In this document: positions 1 through 7,718 of the stretch, piece after piece
How positions within the stretch are numbered: position 1 is the stretch's first letter
Layout: each line of letters begins with the position of its first letter
Assembly (NCBI GenBank): GCA_947632255.1
Contig: CANROL010000009.1
Coordinates: 1 to 17,715 of the forward strand
Direction: 5' to 3'
Source of the DNA: an uncultured Bacilli bacterium
Lineage (GTDB): Bacteria; Bacillota_I; Bacilli_A; RF39; UBA660
DNA: 17,715 nt
The notes under the pieces: model-generated
Told to the model about the DNA's origin: nothing
The model's database searches: none
Seen by the model: only the letters and a program-made list of their open reading frames with translations
Translations under genes and position numbers: made by a program

Positions 1-1137
1 ACTTGTAACTTTTCTTTTACCATCACTCATTCTTTCAATATTAATAATTAAGTCTATGGCACTCATAATATATTCTCGAACAGCTTTAATTGGAATATCA
101 AAACCACCCATTAAAACCATAGTTTCTAGTCTATTTAAAGCATCAATTGGCCCATTCGCATGCATTGTTGTAAGTGATCCATCATGTCCTGTATTCATAG
201 CTTGCAACATATCAAAAGCTTCTTTACCCCGAACTTCCCCCACGATAATTCGATCAGGTCGCATTCTTAAAGAATTAATAACTAAATCTCTAATTGTAAC
301 TTCCCCATTTTCTTCATAGTTAGTGGTTCTTGTTTCTAAAGATATAACATGACTTTGATTAAGTTTTAATTCCGCCGCATCTTCAATGGTTATAATTCGC
401 TCATGTTCCCCAATAAAACTACTTAAAATATTTAAAAGAGTTGTTTTCCCTGAACCAGTTCCTCCACAGACAATCATGTTGCACTTTCCTCTTACTGCCG
501 CATCTAAAAATCTCGCCATATAAGGTGTAAGTGTTCCAATTCTAATTAATTCCTCAATATTAGACATTGATTCTTTAAACTTTCTAATTGTTATAACTGG
601 TCCTTTAGTAGATAAAGGTGGTATTACTGCATTAATTCTTGCTCCATTTAAAAGTCTTGAATCAACCATAGGATTATTTGCATCTATTGTTCTACCTAAA
701 GGGGCAATTAATCTTTGAATAGTTCTAATTATATGTTCATCATTAATAAATGATACACTTTCATCTTTAGTTAAAACTCCATCTATTTCTATATATATTT
801 CATTTGGTGAATTAACCATTATTTCCGTTATATTATCATCTTCTAATAATTCTGAAATAGGTCCATATCCATTTATTTCATTATCAATTAAATTATATAA
901 ATGACTTCTCTCTAAATTAGATAAATCATATCCTTCCACAGTTCTATCAATTTCTTCATTAATCCAATTACTTATAGATGTATCTTGAGGTATTTTATTA
1001 TCAACTAAATTTTCTACAATTTCCGTTCTTAATTTATCAAGTAATTCTTTATCTTTAAATATTTCATAATCATTTATTATATTAGCTTTTCGTTTATTAA
1101 CTTTTATATCAAAAGCATCTCTTAAACTTTGTCTCAT
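1..1137 (-). CDS. cpaF: Tad/Flp pilus secretion ATPase CpaF (TadA), C-terminus beyond left edge
   Basis: This is the cytoplasmic hexameric ATPase that powers assembly of Flp pili in the Tad (type IVc) system. The reading frame is open from an ATG at 1137 to the window edge, giving 379 visible residues; family members are about 400-480 long. A helical N-terminal domain is followed by the secretion-ATPase core. The Walker A motif GGTGSGKTT has its lysine at residue 231. The Walker B region RMRPDRIIVGEVRG has its glutamate near residue 301 and is followed by the His-box stretch (TGHDGSLTTMHAN). The start overlaps the cpaE stop by one base (TAATG) and is preceded by GAGGAGG, so the two are translationally coupled. 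TadB/TadC membrane genes would be expected beyond the left edge. Identity as a TadA/CpaF-class ATPase is very secure. Confidence 0.96.
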   Translation of the reverse strand, partial: MRQSLRDAFDIKVNKRKANIINDYEIFKDKELLDKLRTEIVENLVDNKIPQDTSISNWINEEIDRTVEGYDLSNLERSHLYNLIDNEINGYGPISELLEDDNITEIMVNSPNEIYIEIDGVLTKDESVSFINDEHIIRTIQRLIAPLGRTIDANNPMVDSRLLNGARINAVIPPLSTKGPVITIRKFKESMSNIEELIRIGTLTPYMARFLDAAVRGKCNMIVCGGTGSGKTTLLNILSSFIGEHERIITIEDAAELKLNQSHVISLETRTTNYEENGEVTIRDLVINSLRMRPDRIIVGEVRGKEAFDMLQAMNTGHDGSLTTMHANGPIDALNRLETMVLMGGFDIPIKAVREYIMSAIDLIINIERMSDGKRKVTS

Positions 1138-1898
1138 TATTTAACCTCCTCATTATACAAATCCGTGATTAATTGCATAAGTGTTGTATAATCTTTTGAA
1201 AATACATTTGGAGCTTTACTATCTAAAGTAATAATTTTTCCATTCATAACAATCGTATCTATATTTTTTAAATAAAAATTTTTTGAAATAACATAATCTA
1301 TATTTGTTCTTATAATATTTTTTATATCATATAAACTAAAATATTTTTTAAAAGGTAATACACTTTCATTTAAAATAACTTTATAATTTTGATAATTTAC
1401 ATCTTTTAATATTGCAATTAAATTACGCATATTTTTAATATCTAAAGGATCATTAGTTACTAATAATAATAATTTATCTACTAAATCCATTGTTGATATA
1501 TTAAATTCATCTAAAACATGATTAGTATCTATTAAAACTATATCATAATTATTAACAGCTTTATCTAAAATTAATTCTATATATTTAGGATCTATCTTTC
1601 CTGATTCTCTAGGATCTTTAGGACTTGCTAAAACATCAATATAATTATCATATTTAACAACATAATCTTTAAAATTCTTATATTGATTATTTGTATAATC
1701 TAATACTAAATTATAAATACTTTTATTAAAGGCCAGATTTAAAGCCGCGGCAATACCTCCACCCGCTAAATCAAAATCAATTATTAAAACTTTTTTTTGT
1801 AATACTTCATATAAACCTGCCAAATTAAGGGTGGTAATAGTCTTACCAACTCCTCCCTTAGCCGAAGTAATACAAATTGATATCCCTTTCGTATTCAT
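1137..1898 (-). CDS. cpaE: MinD/ParA-like ATPase of the Tad locus (CpaE/TadZ type, no receiver domain)
   Basis: P-loop ATPase of the SIMIBI/MinD family. In Tad loci these proteins (CpaE/TadZ) place the pilus machine at its membrane site. The deviant Walker A motif SAKGGVGKT lies at residues 12-20, with both signature lysines (K14, K19) intact. LIIDFD follows at about residue 45, and a switch-like stretch DIVLIDTNHVLDEF comes later. Unlike classical CpaE it starts directly at the ATPase domain, without an N-terminal receiver domain. I chose the ATG at 1898 (253 residues) because AAAGGGATG lies upstream at suitable spacing; the frame also opens at a TTG at 1922 with no good ribosome site. The gene lies between the pseudopilins and cpaF in one operon. 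The specific CpaE role is inferred from context; the ATPase fold is clear. Confidence 0.9.
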   Translation of the reverse strand: MNTKGISICITSAKGGVGKTITTLNLAGLYEVLQKKVLIIDFDLAGGGIAAALNLAFNKSIYNLVLDYTNNQYKNFKDYVVKYDNYIDVLASPKDPRESGKIDPKYIELILDKAVNNYDIVLIDTNHVLDEFNISTMDLVDKLLLLVTNDPLDIKNMRNLIAILKDVNYQNYKVILNESVLPFKKYFSLYDIKNIIRTNIDYVISKNFYLKNIDTIVMNGKIITLDSKAPNVFSKDYTTLMQLITDLYNEEVK

Positions 1899-1914
1899 TT
1901 TAACACATCCCTTT

Positions 1915-2283
1915 TTATTCAATCTTTATTTTGCCATTTTGATAACTTGCTTTTAAATCAACTTTAATAGTATATTTTTTTAAACCTATAATTTTTCCAA
2001 ATATACTATCAACATCTATTTCATTTTTAATTCTTAAATAATCATTTTTAACAATTTCTAAATTATCTATATCAATATCATTTTCTTGATATAATTTTTT
2101 AATTAATTCTTCATAATTATCTTTAGTAATTACTTCTTTTAAAATCTCTCTTGTTACTTCATTTAACTTAACTTTCTTGCTTGTCATTAAACCTAAATCC
2201 ACGATTAAAGCAACTAAACCAATTATAAGAGGTATAACTATGATAAATAAAACTAAACTTTGTCCTCGATGATTAAGCATCAT
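1915..2283 (-). CDS. TadE-like pseudopilin with non-canonical leader
   Basis: Small (122 residues) pilin-like membrane protein. A short positively charged leader (MMLNHRG) is followed by QSLVLF and one long hydrophobic helix to about residue 32, then a mixed-charge extracellular domain. This matches TadE/TadF-type minor pseudopilins, which help initiate Flp pilus assembly. The residue at +5 after the probable cleavage glycine is leucine instead of the usual glutamate, so processing or helix packing may differ from its neighbour TadE. The start ATG overlaps the end of the upstream tadE (stop at 2273), with GAGGAG about 8 bases before it. A second in-frame ATG at 2280 is equally possible. The downstream ATPase gene begins within 17 bases of the stop. 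A TadG-like role is the main alternative. Confidence 0.8.
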   Translation of the reverse strand: MMLNHRGQSLVLFIIVIPLIIGLVALIVDLGLMTSKKVKLNEVTREILKEVITKDNYEELIKKLYQENDIDIDNLEIVKNDYLRIKNEIDVDSIFGKIIGLKKYTIKVDLKASYQNGKIKIE

Positions 2284-2602
2284 TTAAAATACTCCTCTTT
2301 ACTTCAATTTTATATTGTTTGCCAAAAACTAAATTTAATCCTGGCGTTATAATATCTAATTCTTTAACTAAATAAACATCTTCCATTTCATTATTATCTT
2401 CCCATTTAATATCTAATTTTAATTCTTGAGCAATATCTTCTTTAGAAGTTCCTTCTTGATATAAATTAACTACATCACTAATCTTATTTTCTAAATTTAT
2501 TTTAGTATACATAATTCTTCCTATATCAATCATACATAATAATAAAAATAGAAATACGGGTAAAATAATAATAAACTCTACCAAAGCTTGTCCTTTTTTC
2601 AT
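2273..2602 (-). CDS. tadE: TadE-family minor pseudopilin
   Basis: Minor pseudopilin of the Tad pilus (109 residues). The N-terminus MKKGQALVEF carries a textbook prepilin-peptidase site, with cleavage after G4 and Glu at +5. A transmembrane helix runs to about residue 25, followed by the TadE signature IDIGRIMYTKINLENKI, in which conserved Asp-Gly-Arg and the KxNLEN stretch start the second helix. The frame is open further upstream to 2662, overlapping flp, but the ATG at 2602 is preceded by AAAGGA just after the flp stop and gives the correct leader length. It follows flp by about 10 bases and overlaps the next pseudopilin by 11 bases, so it sits in a compact operon. Prepilin peptidase (TadV/CpaA) is not in the window. 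Confidence 0.9.
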   Translation of the reverse strand: MKKGQALVEFIIILPVFLFLLLCMIDIGRIMYTKINLENKISDVVNLYQEGTSKEDIAQELKLDIKWEDNNEMEDVYLVKELDIITPGLNLVFGKQYKIEVKRSILNDA

Positions 2603-2612
2603 TTTAAATCCT

Positions 2613-2807
2613 TTATTCTTCATATTCCTTACAAATACCTTCACCAGGTTTGGCACCTGCAATATATTCTTGGTCTAACATTGAACAAGATGTTTTAGTT
2701 ATCGCATCTTTTAAATAACCTCCAAAATATTTAACTAGAGCGATTGCCACCACACTAATAAGTGCAATAATTAAAATATATTCTACTAATGCTTGTCCTT
2801 TTCTCAT
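2613..2807 (-). CDS. flp: Flp-type major pilin
   Basis: Probable main subunit of the Tad pilus, 64 residues, the usual Flp size. The N-terminus MRKGQALVEY is the Flp motif: cleavage after G4, then Glu at +5 and Tyr at +6. One hydrophobic helix follows and then a short C-terminal segment with two cysteines. I start at the ATG at 2807 because AGGGTGA lies five bases upstream. The frame also opens with GTG at 2816, but that would overlap the ribosome site. It is the first gene of an operon continuing into two pseudopilins, a MinD-like ATPase and cpaF, and has a strong promoter (TTGACT-17-TATGAT) about 20 bases upstream. Family assignment is confident; whether it is the main subunit, given the second pilin operon at 5380-7988, is not certain. 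Confidence 0.92.
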   Translation of the reverse strand: MRKGQALVEYILIIALISVVAIALVKYFGGYLKDAITKTSCSMLDQEYIAGAKPGEGICKEYEE

Positions 2808-2828
2808 AGTAATCACCCTATCATAATA

Positions 2829-2857
2829 ATCATATACTAAAAAGACCTAAAAGTCAA
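2829..2857 (-). promoter_or_regulatory. Sigma-A-type promoter of the flp-cpaF operon
   Basis: On the minus strand, -35 TTGACT (2857-2852) and -10 TATGAT (2834-2829) are separated by exactly 17 bases. Transcription would start near 2822, just ahead of the flp ribosome site. No other gene lies between it and flp. Confidence 0.75.
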
Positions 2858-2909
2858 TTTATTCATCTTTAATTTATCTTAAAAAAATAGCATATTTTTT
2901 AATTATTTA

Positions 2910-2918
2910 TGATATTAT
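2910..2918 (+). promoter_or_regulatory. Extended -10 promoter candidate for the DUF192 gene
   Basis: TGA followed by TATTAT at 2913-2918 forms an extended -10 element just before the DUF192 ribosome site. There is no good -35 hexamer at 17 bases (GCATAT), so the assignment rests on the extended element and on position alone. Confidence 0.35.
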
Positions 2919-2935
2919 TATTATAGGTGATTTAA

Positions 2936-3268
2936 TTGTATTTAGAAATAAATAAAAATAAATATAGAATTGAAGTTGCAAACAATTTTTATAAACGTTT
3001 AACTGGTCTAATTGGTAAAAAAAATATTGACTATGGTTTATTAATACCTAAATGTAACTCTATTCATACTTATTTTATGAAAGAAAATATTGATATTATC
3101 GGTTTAAATATTAATAATGAAGTAATTTATAAATATGAAAACTTAGATAAAAATAGAGTTATTAAAATTAATAACTCCTCTAAAAGTACAAATATCTTAG
3201 AAATGCCTAAAAATAGTACTCAAAAAATTAAAATAGGTAGTACTTTAATATTTAAAGAAGATGAATAA
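2936..3268 (+). CDS. DUF192 family protein
   Basis: Small soluble protein of 110 residues matching DUF192 in outline. The family is widespread, compact and beta-rich, with no established reaction. Visible landmarks are RLTGLIGKK near residues 21-29 (family pattern R..GLM), LLIPKCNSIHTYFMKENIDI with the conserved F-M-K/R-x-x-I-D core, and a late G-S-x-L stretch. It lacks the N-terminal signal peptide of many homologues, so it probably acts in the cytoplasm. The start is TTG at 2936, chosen because AGGTGA (2925-2930) lies five bases upstream and no ATG is suitably placed. It is a single-gene unit diverging from flp and converging on obg, with which it shares a short intergenic terminator. Confidence 0.8.
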   Translation: MYLEINKNKYRIEVANNFYKRLTGLIGKKNIDYGLLIPKCNSIHTYFMKENIDIIGLNINNEVIYKYENLDKNRVIKINNSSKSTNILEMPKNSTQKIKIGSTLIFKEDE

Positions 3269-3278
3269 TCTTTTTTTT
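3254..3278 (+). terminator. Terminator between DUF192 and obg
   Basis: AAAGAAGAT (3254-3262) pairs with ATCTTTTTT (3268-3276) around a 5-base loop, with one G-U pair, and runs into a T-tract. It overlaps the DUF192 stop and the obg 3' end. It is clearly a plus-strand terminator; its action on obg is less sure. Confidence 0.6.
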
Positions 3279-4548
3279 ATTCTTTAAATTCAAAGATATA
3301 ATCACAAATAGCTACACTATCTCCCCTTTTAGCTCCTAATCTTTCTAATTCTTCTTCTACTCCCATTCCCTTTAAAATACGAGCAAATCTTATAACAGCA
3401 TCATCTTCATTAAACTTAGTCATTTTAAATAACTTTTCTAATTCTTTACCTTCTAAAACCCATATATCCCCTTCTTTATGAATTTTAAAAGGTTTTTCAT
3501 TTTCAAACTTATAAACAACATGACTTTCCGTTTCTTCTATATCTTCTTCATAATTTGCAAGAGAATCTAATAAATCCGCTAAAAAAAGCATTAATTTATC
3601 AAAACCTATATTATCAACTGCACTAACTTCAATTATATCTAAATCTTTAAATTTATCTTTAAATTTTTGTAAATTTTGTTTAGCCTTTGGTAAATCCATT
3701 TTACTAGCTATAACAATTTCTTTTTTATTGGCTAATTTAGAACTATATTTACTAATTTCATTTCTTATTGTTAAATAATCTTCTATAGGATCACGATTTT
3801 CTTCAGCACTCATATCAACAACATGAGCAATTATTTTTGTCCGCATGGCATGTCTTAAAAATTTATAGCCTAAGCCTACTCCTTCACTTGCACCTTCAAT
3901 TAATCCCGGTAGATCTGCCATAACAAAACTACGACTATCTTTTAATTTAACTACTCCTAAATTAGGATTTAAAGTAGTAAAATGATAACTTGCAATTTTA
4001 GGTGTAGCTTTACTAATCATACTTAGAATTGTTGATTTACCAACACTAGGTAGTCCTACTAAACCAACATCCGCGAGCATTTTAAGTTCTACTTTTAAAA
4101 CTTTTTCTTCCCCTGGTTCCCCAAGCTCACTTATTCTAGGCGCATTATTCGTGTGACTCTTAAAGGCTGCATTACCTCTTCCACCTCTTCCTCCATGAGC
4201 CACAATTAACTCCGTATTATTACCCACTAAATCACCAATTACCTCATTAGTTTCATAATCACTAATCATAGTCCCTTCCGGTACTTTGATTATTATATCT
4301 TCAGCATTAGCTCCTTCTCGATTAGATCCTTTACCATTTTCCCCATTATTTCCTTTTATAATTTTAGCATATCTTAAATCGACTAAAGTTTTTAAACCTT
4401 TATCAACTTTAAAAATAATGTTGGAACCACGTCCTCCATTACCTCCATCAGGACCACCCATTGCCACATATTTTTCACGATGAAAAGATGTACAACCAGC
4501 TCCACCTGTCCCCGCAATAACTTTAACTTTAATTTCATCTACAAACAT
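3277..4548 (-). CDS. obg: Obg family GTPase (ObgE/CgtA)
   Basis: Essential ribosome-associated GTPase involved in 50S subunit maturation and growth or stringent control. All three domains are present. The glycine-rich Obg fold covers about residues 1-157 (GGPDGGNGGRG, HGGRGGRGN). The G domain has G1 GLPSVGKS at 165-172, the DLPGLIEGA switch at 212-220, and G4 as SKMD at 282-285, where most homologues have NKxD. The C-terminal OCT domain contains FARILKGMGVEEELERLGA near the end. Length is 423 residues with the ATG at 4548, which I prefer to the GTG at 4557 because AGGTGAG lies just upstream and MFVDEIKV is the family's normal start. It is second in an operon behind an unknown membrane-anchored protein whose stop lies 9 bases before it. 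Confidence 0.97.
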   Translation of the reverse strand: MFVDEIKVKVIAGTGGAGCTSFHREKYVAMGGPDGGNGGRGSNIIFKVDKGLKTLVDLRYAKIIKGNNGENGKGSNREGANAEDIIIKVPEGTMISDYETNEVIGDLVGNNTELIVAHGGRGGRGNAAFKSHTNNAPRISELGEPGEEKVLKVELKMLADVGLVGLPSVGKSTILSMISKATPKIASYHFTTLNPNLGVVKLKDSRSFVMADLPGLIEGASEGVGLGYKFLRHAMRTKIIAHVVDMSAEENRDPIEDYLTIRNEISKYSSKLANKKEIVIASKMDLPKAKQNLQKFKDKFKDLDIIEVSAVDNIGFDKLMLFLADLLDSLANYEEDIEETESHVVYKFENEKPFKIHKEGDIWVLEGKELEKLFKMTKFNEDDAVIRFARILKGMGVEEELERLGAKRGDSVAICDYIFEFKE

Positions 4549-4557
4549 ACTACTCAC

Positions 4558-5283
4558 CTACTTTTTAATTTTAATATTTTGATAACTATTTATTTCTTCT
4601 TTTTGTAATTCATCATTCTTAATATAATATTTATATTCCGTAATTACTCCTTTTTTATATTCTAAACTATATAAATAATTATCTTCAAATTTAGCTAAAG
4701 TATTATTTTCATAATAAAATTCTTCATTATCTTCACTAATATAATTTATATTACTATCTTTTATTAATACTTTATCTAATAATTTATCCCCTTTATCATT
4801 AAATATAAAATATTCTTCTTTAATATTACCCTTTAAATTATAAACTATTTTACATAAAATATATTCTATATCATCATATTTAACTATCATAAAATCATTT
4901 ATATCTAATAAAATCGTATTTTTAATTTCTTCATCATTAAATAATTCTTTTATATCCGCGGCTATAAATCCGGTTAGAATATTCTCACTTATTACTCCTT
5001 TACCATCTAAATACAAATGAAAAATCCCTTCCGCGGTTAAATCATCTTCTCTAAAAGTTATAATATATTCAAATTTTAATTTATGTTTTTGATTATTTAA
5101 ATACAAACTATATATTTCTGATAAATTATTATCTGTCATATTACTGCCAACTTTTTCAGGTTGTTTATTAACAACATGATTAATATTTTGTCTTTCTTCT
5201 CGATGATTAAGAGTATATACAGTTAAAACAATTATCCCTGTAGTTGCTATAATAAATAGTATTACACTAAAAACTTTTTTCAT
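4558..5283 (-). CDS. Unknown membrane-anchored extracytoplasmic protein, co-transcribed with obg
   Basis: I do not recognise this family. The protein (241 residues) has a KK-flanked N-terminal transmembrane segment at about residues 5-24, which could be an uncleaved signal anchor. A hydrophilic domain follows, rich in Asp, Glu, Asn and Tyr, that reads as repeated beta-hairpins (for example EEFYYENNTLAKF then NYLYSLEYKKG), probably outside the cell. No catalytic motif is visible. The frame extends to an ATG at 5298, but that start would sit in the ribosome site; AGGAGGG followed five bases later by the ATG at 5283 is the better choice. Its stop is 9 bases before obg, so the two are one transcript behind the promoter at 5308-5336. 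A functional link to Obg is not implied by sequence. Confidence 0.7.
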   Translation of the reverse strand: MKKVFSVILFIIATTGIIVLTVYTLNHREERQNINHVVNKQPEKVGSNMTDNNLSEIYSLYLNNQKHKLKFEYIITFREDDLTAEGIFHLYLDGKGVISENILTGFIAADIKELFNDEEIKNTILLDINDFMIVKYDDIEYILCKIVYNLKGNIKEEYFIFNDKGDKLLDKVLIKDSNINYISEDNEEFYYENNTLAKFEDNYLYSLEYKKGVITEYKYYIKNDELQKEEINSYQNIKIKK

Positions 5284-5307
5284 AGCTACCCTCCTCATTT
5301 CTCTATT

Positions 5308-5336
5308 ATTATATCAGTATTTCTTATAATTTAAAA
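5308..5336 (-). promoter_or_regulatory. Promoter of the obg operon
   Basis: Extended -10 TGA-TATAAT (TATAAT at 5313-5308) with a weak -35 TTTTAA (5336-5331) at 17 bases. It lies immediately after the terminator of the upstream operon and before the first gene of the obg unit. Confidence 0.6.
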
Positions 5337-5337
5337 C

Positions 5338-5364
5338 AAAAAAATCACTATTTAAGTGACTTTT
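5338..5364 (-). terminator. Terminator of the second Tad-like operon
   Basis: On the minus strand AAAAGTCACT pairs with AGTGATTTT (one bulged G) around a 5-base loop, and seven T residues follow (5344-5338). It closes the pilin operon 16 bases after the CpaE-like stop and separates it from the obg promoter. Confidence 0.75.
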
Positions 5365-5379
5365 CTCTTTTTCTATTTA

Positions 5380-6375
5380 TTATTTAAATATATTAAACAA
5401 TTTAGCTTTATTATTAGAACCATTATTAATTCTTGAAAAACCTAAAGCTACCAAAAAATCATCCAAAATTGGTTCATGTTCTTTTTTATCATCTAAATAT
5501 GGTATATTAAAGAATACTTTACTATTAGATTCATGTTCAAAATCAGTTATATCTTTACTATTTAAAACACTTTTATTTAAAACAACTTTTTTATCTTTTA
5601 ATTTTTCAAAAGCTTCTCTATCATTTCTAATTAATTTATTTAATTTAATTAATCCCGGTTCAACTAAATATATTACTTCATTACACATATTTTCAGCATT
5701 AGAATCATTTAAATCCAAAAGTATAACTTCAGCATCTGGATTATTAGCAATATTAAATGATAAATCAGCTTCACTTGTACTTTTTAATAATTTATCATTA
5801 AAAAATTTAAAATCTTCAGAATTTACTTCTAAAGCAACAGCATTATAAGCAAGATCCAAATGTTTTTTTAACATATAAATTAAAGTTGTTGCCCCCGCAT
5901 GCGTTGTAACATTTTTAAAACCAATTATTCTTAAGCCACCACTTCCCGTACCCGCAAAAGAATCAAAATTAGTTGGAACATCATCCATATCCCCATTTAA
6001 ATTATGATATTGAGCTACATCTTTATAACTATTAGGATTATCAATTAAAAATTTTATAGCATTAATATTTCTTGTAAAATTATATATTCCCATAGAAACT
6101 AACTGAGACAAATACGCCCCATTGTTAACCATACTAGAATCATCTAATAAAATTATTAGTTTACTTGGTTCAAAATTAACTGCTAATTTTTGCAAAGTTC
6201 TAATATTTTGATAATCTTTAATCGCCGTAATATCAATAATCATTTTATTAAAATAAAAATTAGTAAATTCTTGAGCTAAATCTTCTACTTCAAACTCACC
6301 ATTTAAACTTTTTATTACATCAATATCTAAAGTAGCTAACATATTTTGATAACGATTAGAAATAATTACATTCAT
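5380..6375 (-). CDS. CpaE-like protein with degenerate P-loop (probable pseudo-ATPase)
   Basis: 331 residues with the two-part build of CpaE. An N-terminal receiver-like alpha/beta region covers about residues 1-125 (KMIIDIT, KLIILLDDS). A Ser/Gly linker precedes a C-terminal MinD-like fold from about residue 147. Where a MinD protein has KGGVGKTT this one reads VTTHAGATTL (156-165). The TT is kept, but both the signature lysine and the P-loop lysine are gone, so ATP hydrolysis is unlikely. EVILLDLND (about 216-224) corresponds to the Walker B strand. It is the last gene of the pilin operon, preceded by GGAGGT and ending at a clear terminator. I infer a localisation or scaffold role beside the intact ATPase at 1137-1898. 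No Walker residues could be found elsewhere in the protein. Confidence 0.7.
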   Translation of the reverse strand: MNVIISNRYQNMLATLDIDVIKSLNGEFEVEDLAQEFTNFYFNKMIIDITAIKDYQNIRTLQKLAVNFEPSKLIILLDDSSMVNNGAYLSQLVSMGIYNFTRNINAIKFLIDNPNSYKDVAQYHNLNGDMDDVPTNFDSFAGTGSGGLRIIGFKNVTTHAGATTLIYMLKKHLDLAYNAVALEVNSEDFKFFNDKLLKSTSEADLSFNIANNPDAEVILLDLNDSNAENMCNEVIYLVEPGLIKLNKLIRNDREAFEKLKDKKVVLNKSVLNSKDITDFEHESNSKVFFNIPYLDDKKEHEPILDDFLVALGFSRINNGSNNKAKLFNIFK

Positions 6376-6387
6376 TTTTAACCTCCA

Positions 6388-6861
6388 TTAATTAACAGCA
6401 TGTATCCCAGATTCATCATGTGCCATAAAATTTGAAGTAGTACCTCTTACTACAAATCCCGAAGCAGTTCCTATAACTGGTAAATTAAATTTATAGAAAA
6501 AAGCTAATTGATAATAATTTGTCATATTTAAACCATTATATTTTTTAATACAATAATAATATTTTTTATTACTTACAGCTTCTTCTACAGTAGTACTATC
6601 TAAACTAGCAACACCATAAACTCTATCAGTTGAATTATTACATACACCTTTAGCTTGATAATTACTATAAATAAGATAATTATTTAATATTCTAATAGAT
6701 TGTGCATTAATCCCATCATAATTATCTACAATATTTAAAGCATCATCTTTTATTTTTATAGTTTTAGAATAATTAATCATTAAAATAATAAATGCTGAAA
6801 ACAAAGAAATAAAAACCAGCATTAATCCAATTAACCACGTTCCGCCTATCGAGGTTTTCAT
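6388..6861 (-). CDS. TadE-like pseudopilin paralogue (two-cysteine form)
   Basis: 157 residues. It has a short leader MKTSIGGT, a single long hydrophobic helix (about 9-29) and INYSK at 29-33, followed by a charged helix (IKDDALNIVDNY) that mirrors the TadE pattern after its membrane helix. An extracellular domain has C74 and C104. It is clearly paralogous to the preceding gene (6874-7362): both share GGT at 6-8, INYSK at 29-33, an AKG/SKG-x-C motif, a second Cys before K, and YYQ-x-x-x-FY-x-x-x-LP-x-I. No Glu stands at +5 from the candidate cleavage glycine. A surface pseudopilin of the Tad-related system is the best reading; the exact role is unknown. GGAGG precedes the start, and 12 bases separate it from its neighbour. 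Confidence 0.7.
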   Translation of the reverse strand: MKTSIGGTWLIGLMLVFISLFSAFIILMINYSKTIKIKDDALNIVDNYDGINAQSIRILNNYLIYSNYQAKGVCNNSTDRVYGVASLDSTTVEEAVSNKKYYYCIKKYNGLNMTNYYQLAFFYKFNLPVIGTASGFVVRGTTSNFMAHDESGIHAVN

Positions 6862-6873
6862 CTACCATTCCTC

Positions 6874-7362
6874 CTAACACCAAGGATATCCATAGCTATC
6901 AACAATACACTCATAAGGATTATATATAAGTGGGGTCTCACCACTAACTGATAAATTAAACATACTTCTTATAATAGGTAAATCTAATTGATAAAAAAGT
7001 TGGACTTGATAATAAACTGAATTATCTGTAGATCTAATTCCTTTAACGCAAAAAGCCGCATTGGAAGCACCACTTCCAAGTAAATCACCATTTCTATTAT
7101 ATCCAACCCAACCATCATCACAAGTACCTTTACTATGATATGTTACATCATTAAAATAATCTTGGATTTGTAATTTAAAATTATAACATATACCAGAATC
7201 GCCTACACATACTCCAGCTTGATTCTTAATAATATTAACTAATTCATTTTTTACATTAAATGCCTTAGAATAGTTAATTGATATGCAAATATATCCTGTA
7301 AAAAGTATTACAAAAAAGATAACTATATTAAATAAAGCAGTACCACCAATACCTTCTCTCAT
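6874..7362 (-). CDS. TadE-like pseudopilin paralogue (cysteine-rich form)
   Basis: 162 residues. The leader MREGIGGT is followed by a hydrophobic helix to about residue 29, INYSK at 29-33 and a TadE-like amphipathic helix (NVKNELVNIIKN). The extracellular domain has six cysteines (52, 59, 81, 105, 152, 162), an even number compatible with three disulfides. Two of them (81, 105) line up with the only two of the paralogue at 6388-6861; the rest were gained here or lost there. It lacks the usual Glu at +5. AGGTGAT precedes the ATG. It is the third gene of the operon that starts at 7988. A role as minor pseudopilin or tip subunit is inference from the helix pattern and neighbours. Confidence 0.7.
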   Translation of the reverse strand: MREGIGGTALFNIVIFFVILFTGYICISINYSKAFNVKNELVNIIKNQAGVCVGDSGICYNFKLQIQDYFNDVTYHSKGTCDDGWVGYNRNGDLLGSGASNAAFCVKGIRSTDNSVYYQVQLFYQLDLPIIRSMFNLSVSGETPLIYNPYECIVDSYGYPWC

Positions 7363-7380
7363 ATAAAATAATCACCTCAA

Positions 7381-7674
7381 TTAACCCTTCCAAGCGCATG
7401 TAATGTTATCATATTTTCTGCCATCTGAATCAGAATTTAAACCATTTTCATTATAATATTTACATATAATAGCCCCAGGTTGCCCATTAACAAAATTAGT
7501 ACAACCACCGGCACCATCAGCTTCACAATTACAAATAGCCGCATCACAAGTAGTAGAACGTCTAAAATTATTATGTATTCTTGGCCAAATTACTGTAAAG
7601 AAAAGAGTAGACAACAGGGCCACTATCGTCACAACAATTAAAGTCATATTAAGTTCCCCTGTTGCCTCCTTCAT
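7381..7674 (-). CDS. Cysteine-rich Flp-like small pilin, second copy
   Basis: 97 residues. The first 11 residues, MKEATGELNMT, are identical to those of the gene just upstream (7719-7988). A single hydrophobic helix (about 12-29) ends in W30-P31. A short extracellular tail has six cysteines (43, 48, 50, 58, 71, 93) and many Gly, Asn and Asp residues. Size and layout fit Flp-type pilins, but the leader is G-ELNMT instead of G-xxxxEY, so Glu is at +1, not +5. Expression is likely strong: GGAGGG lies six bases before the ATG. The tandem arrangement and shared W-P and Cys43 positions show that the two copies arose by duplication, with fast divergence of the tail. I infer a filament subunit stabilised by disulfides. 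Confidence 0.7.
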   Translation of the reverse strand: MKEATGELNMTLIVVTIVALLSTLFFTVIWPRIHNNFRRSTTCDAAICNCEADGAGGCTNFVNGQPGAIICKYYNENGLNSDSDGRKYDNITCAWKG

Positions 7675-7718
7675 TTATATCCCTCCAATAATTTTAAAAT
7701 ATAAATTCCTATATAATA

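Noticed and set aside
4286..4483. Open frame on the plus strand inside obg
   Set aside because: It is the complement of the glycine-rich Obg domain, with no ribosome site and no family likeness. The same holds for plus-strand frames in cpaF (56-319), leuS (13874-14230, 16231-16527), the pilin operon (7779-8027) and GH31 (17121-17312), and for the out-of-frame minus frame at 17327-17539.
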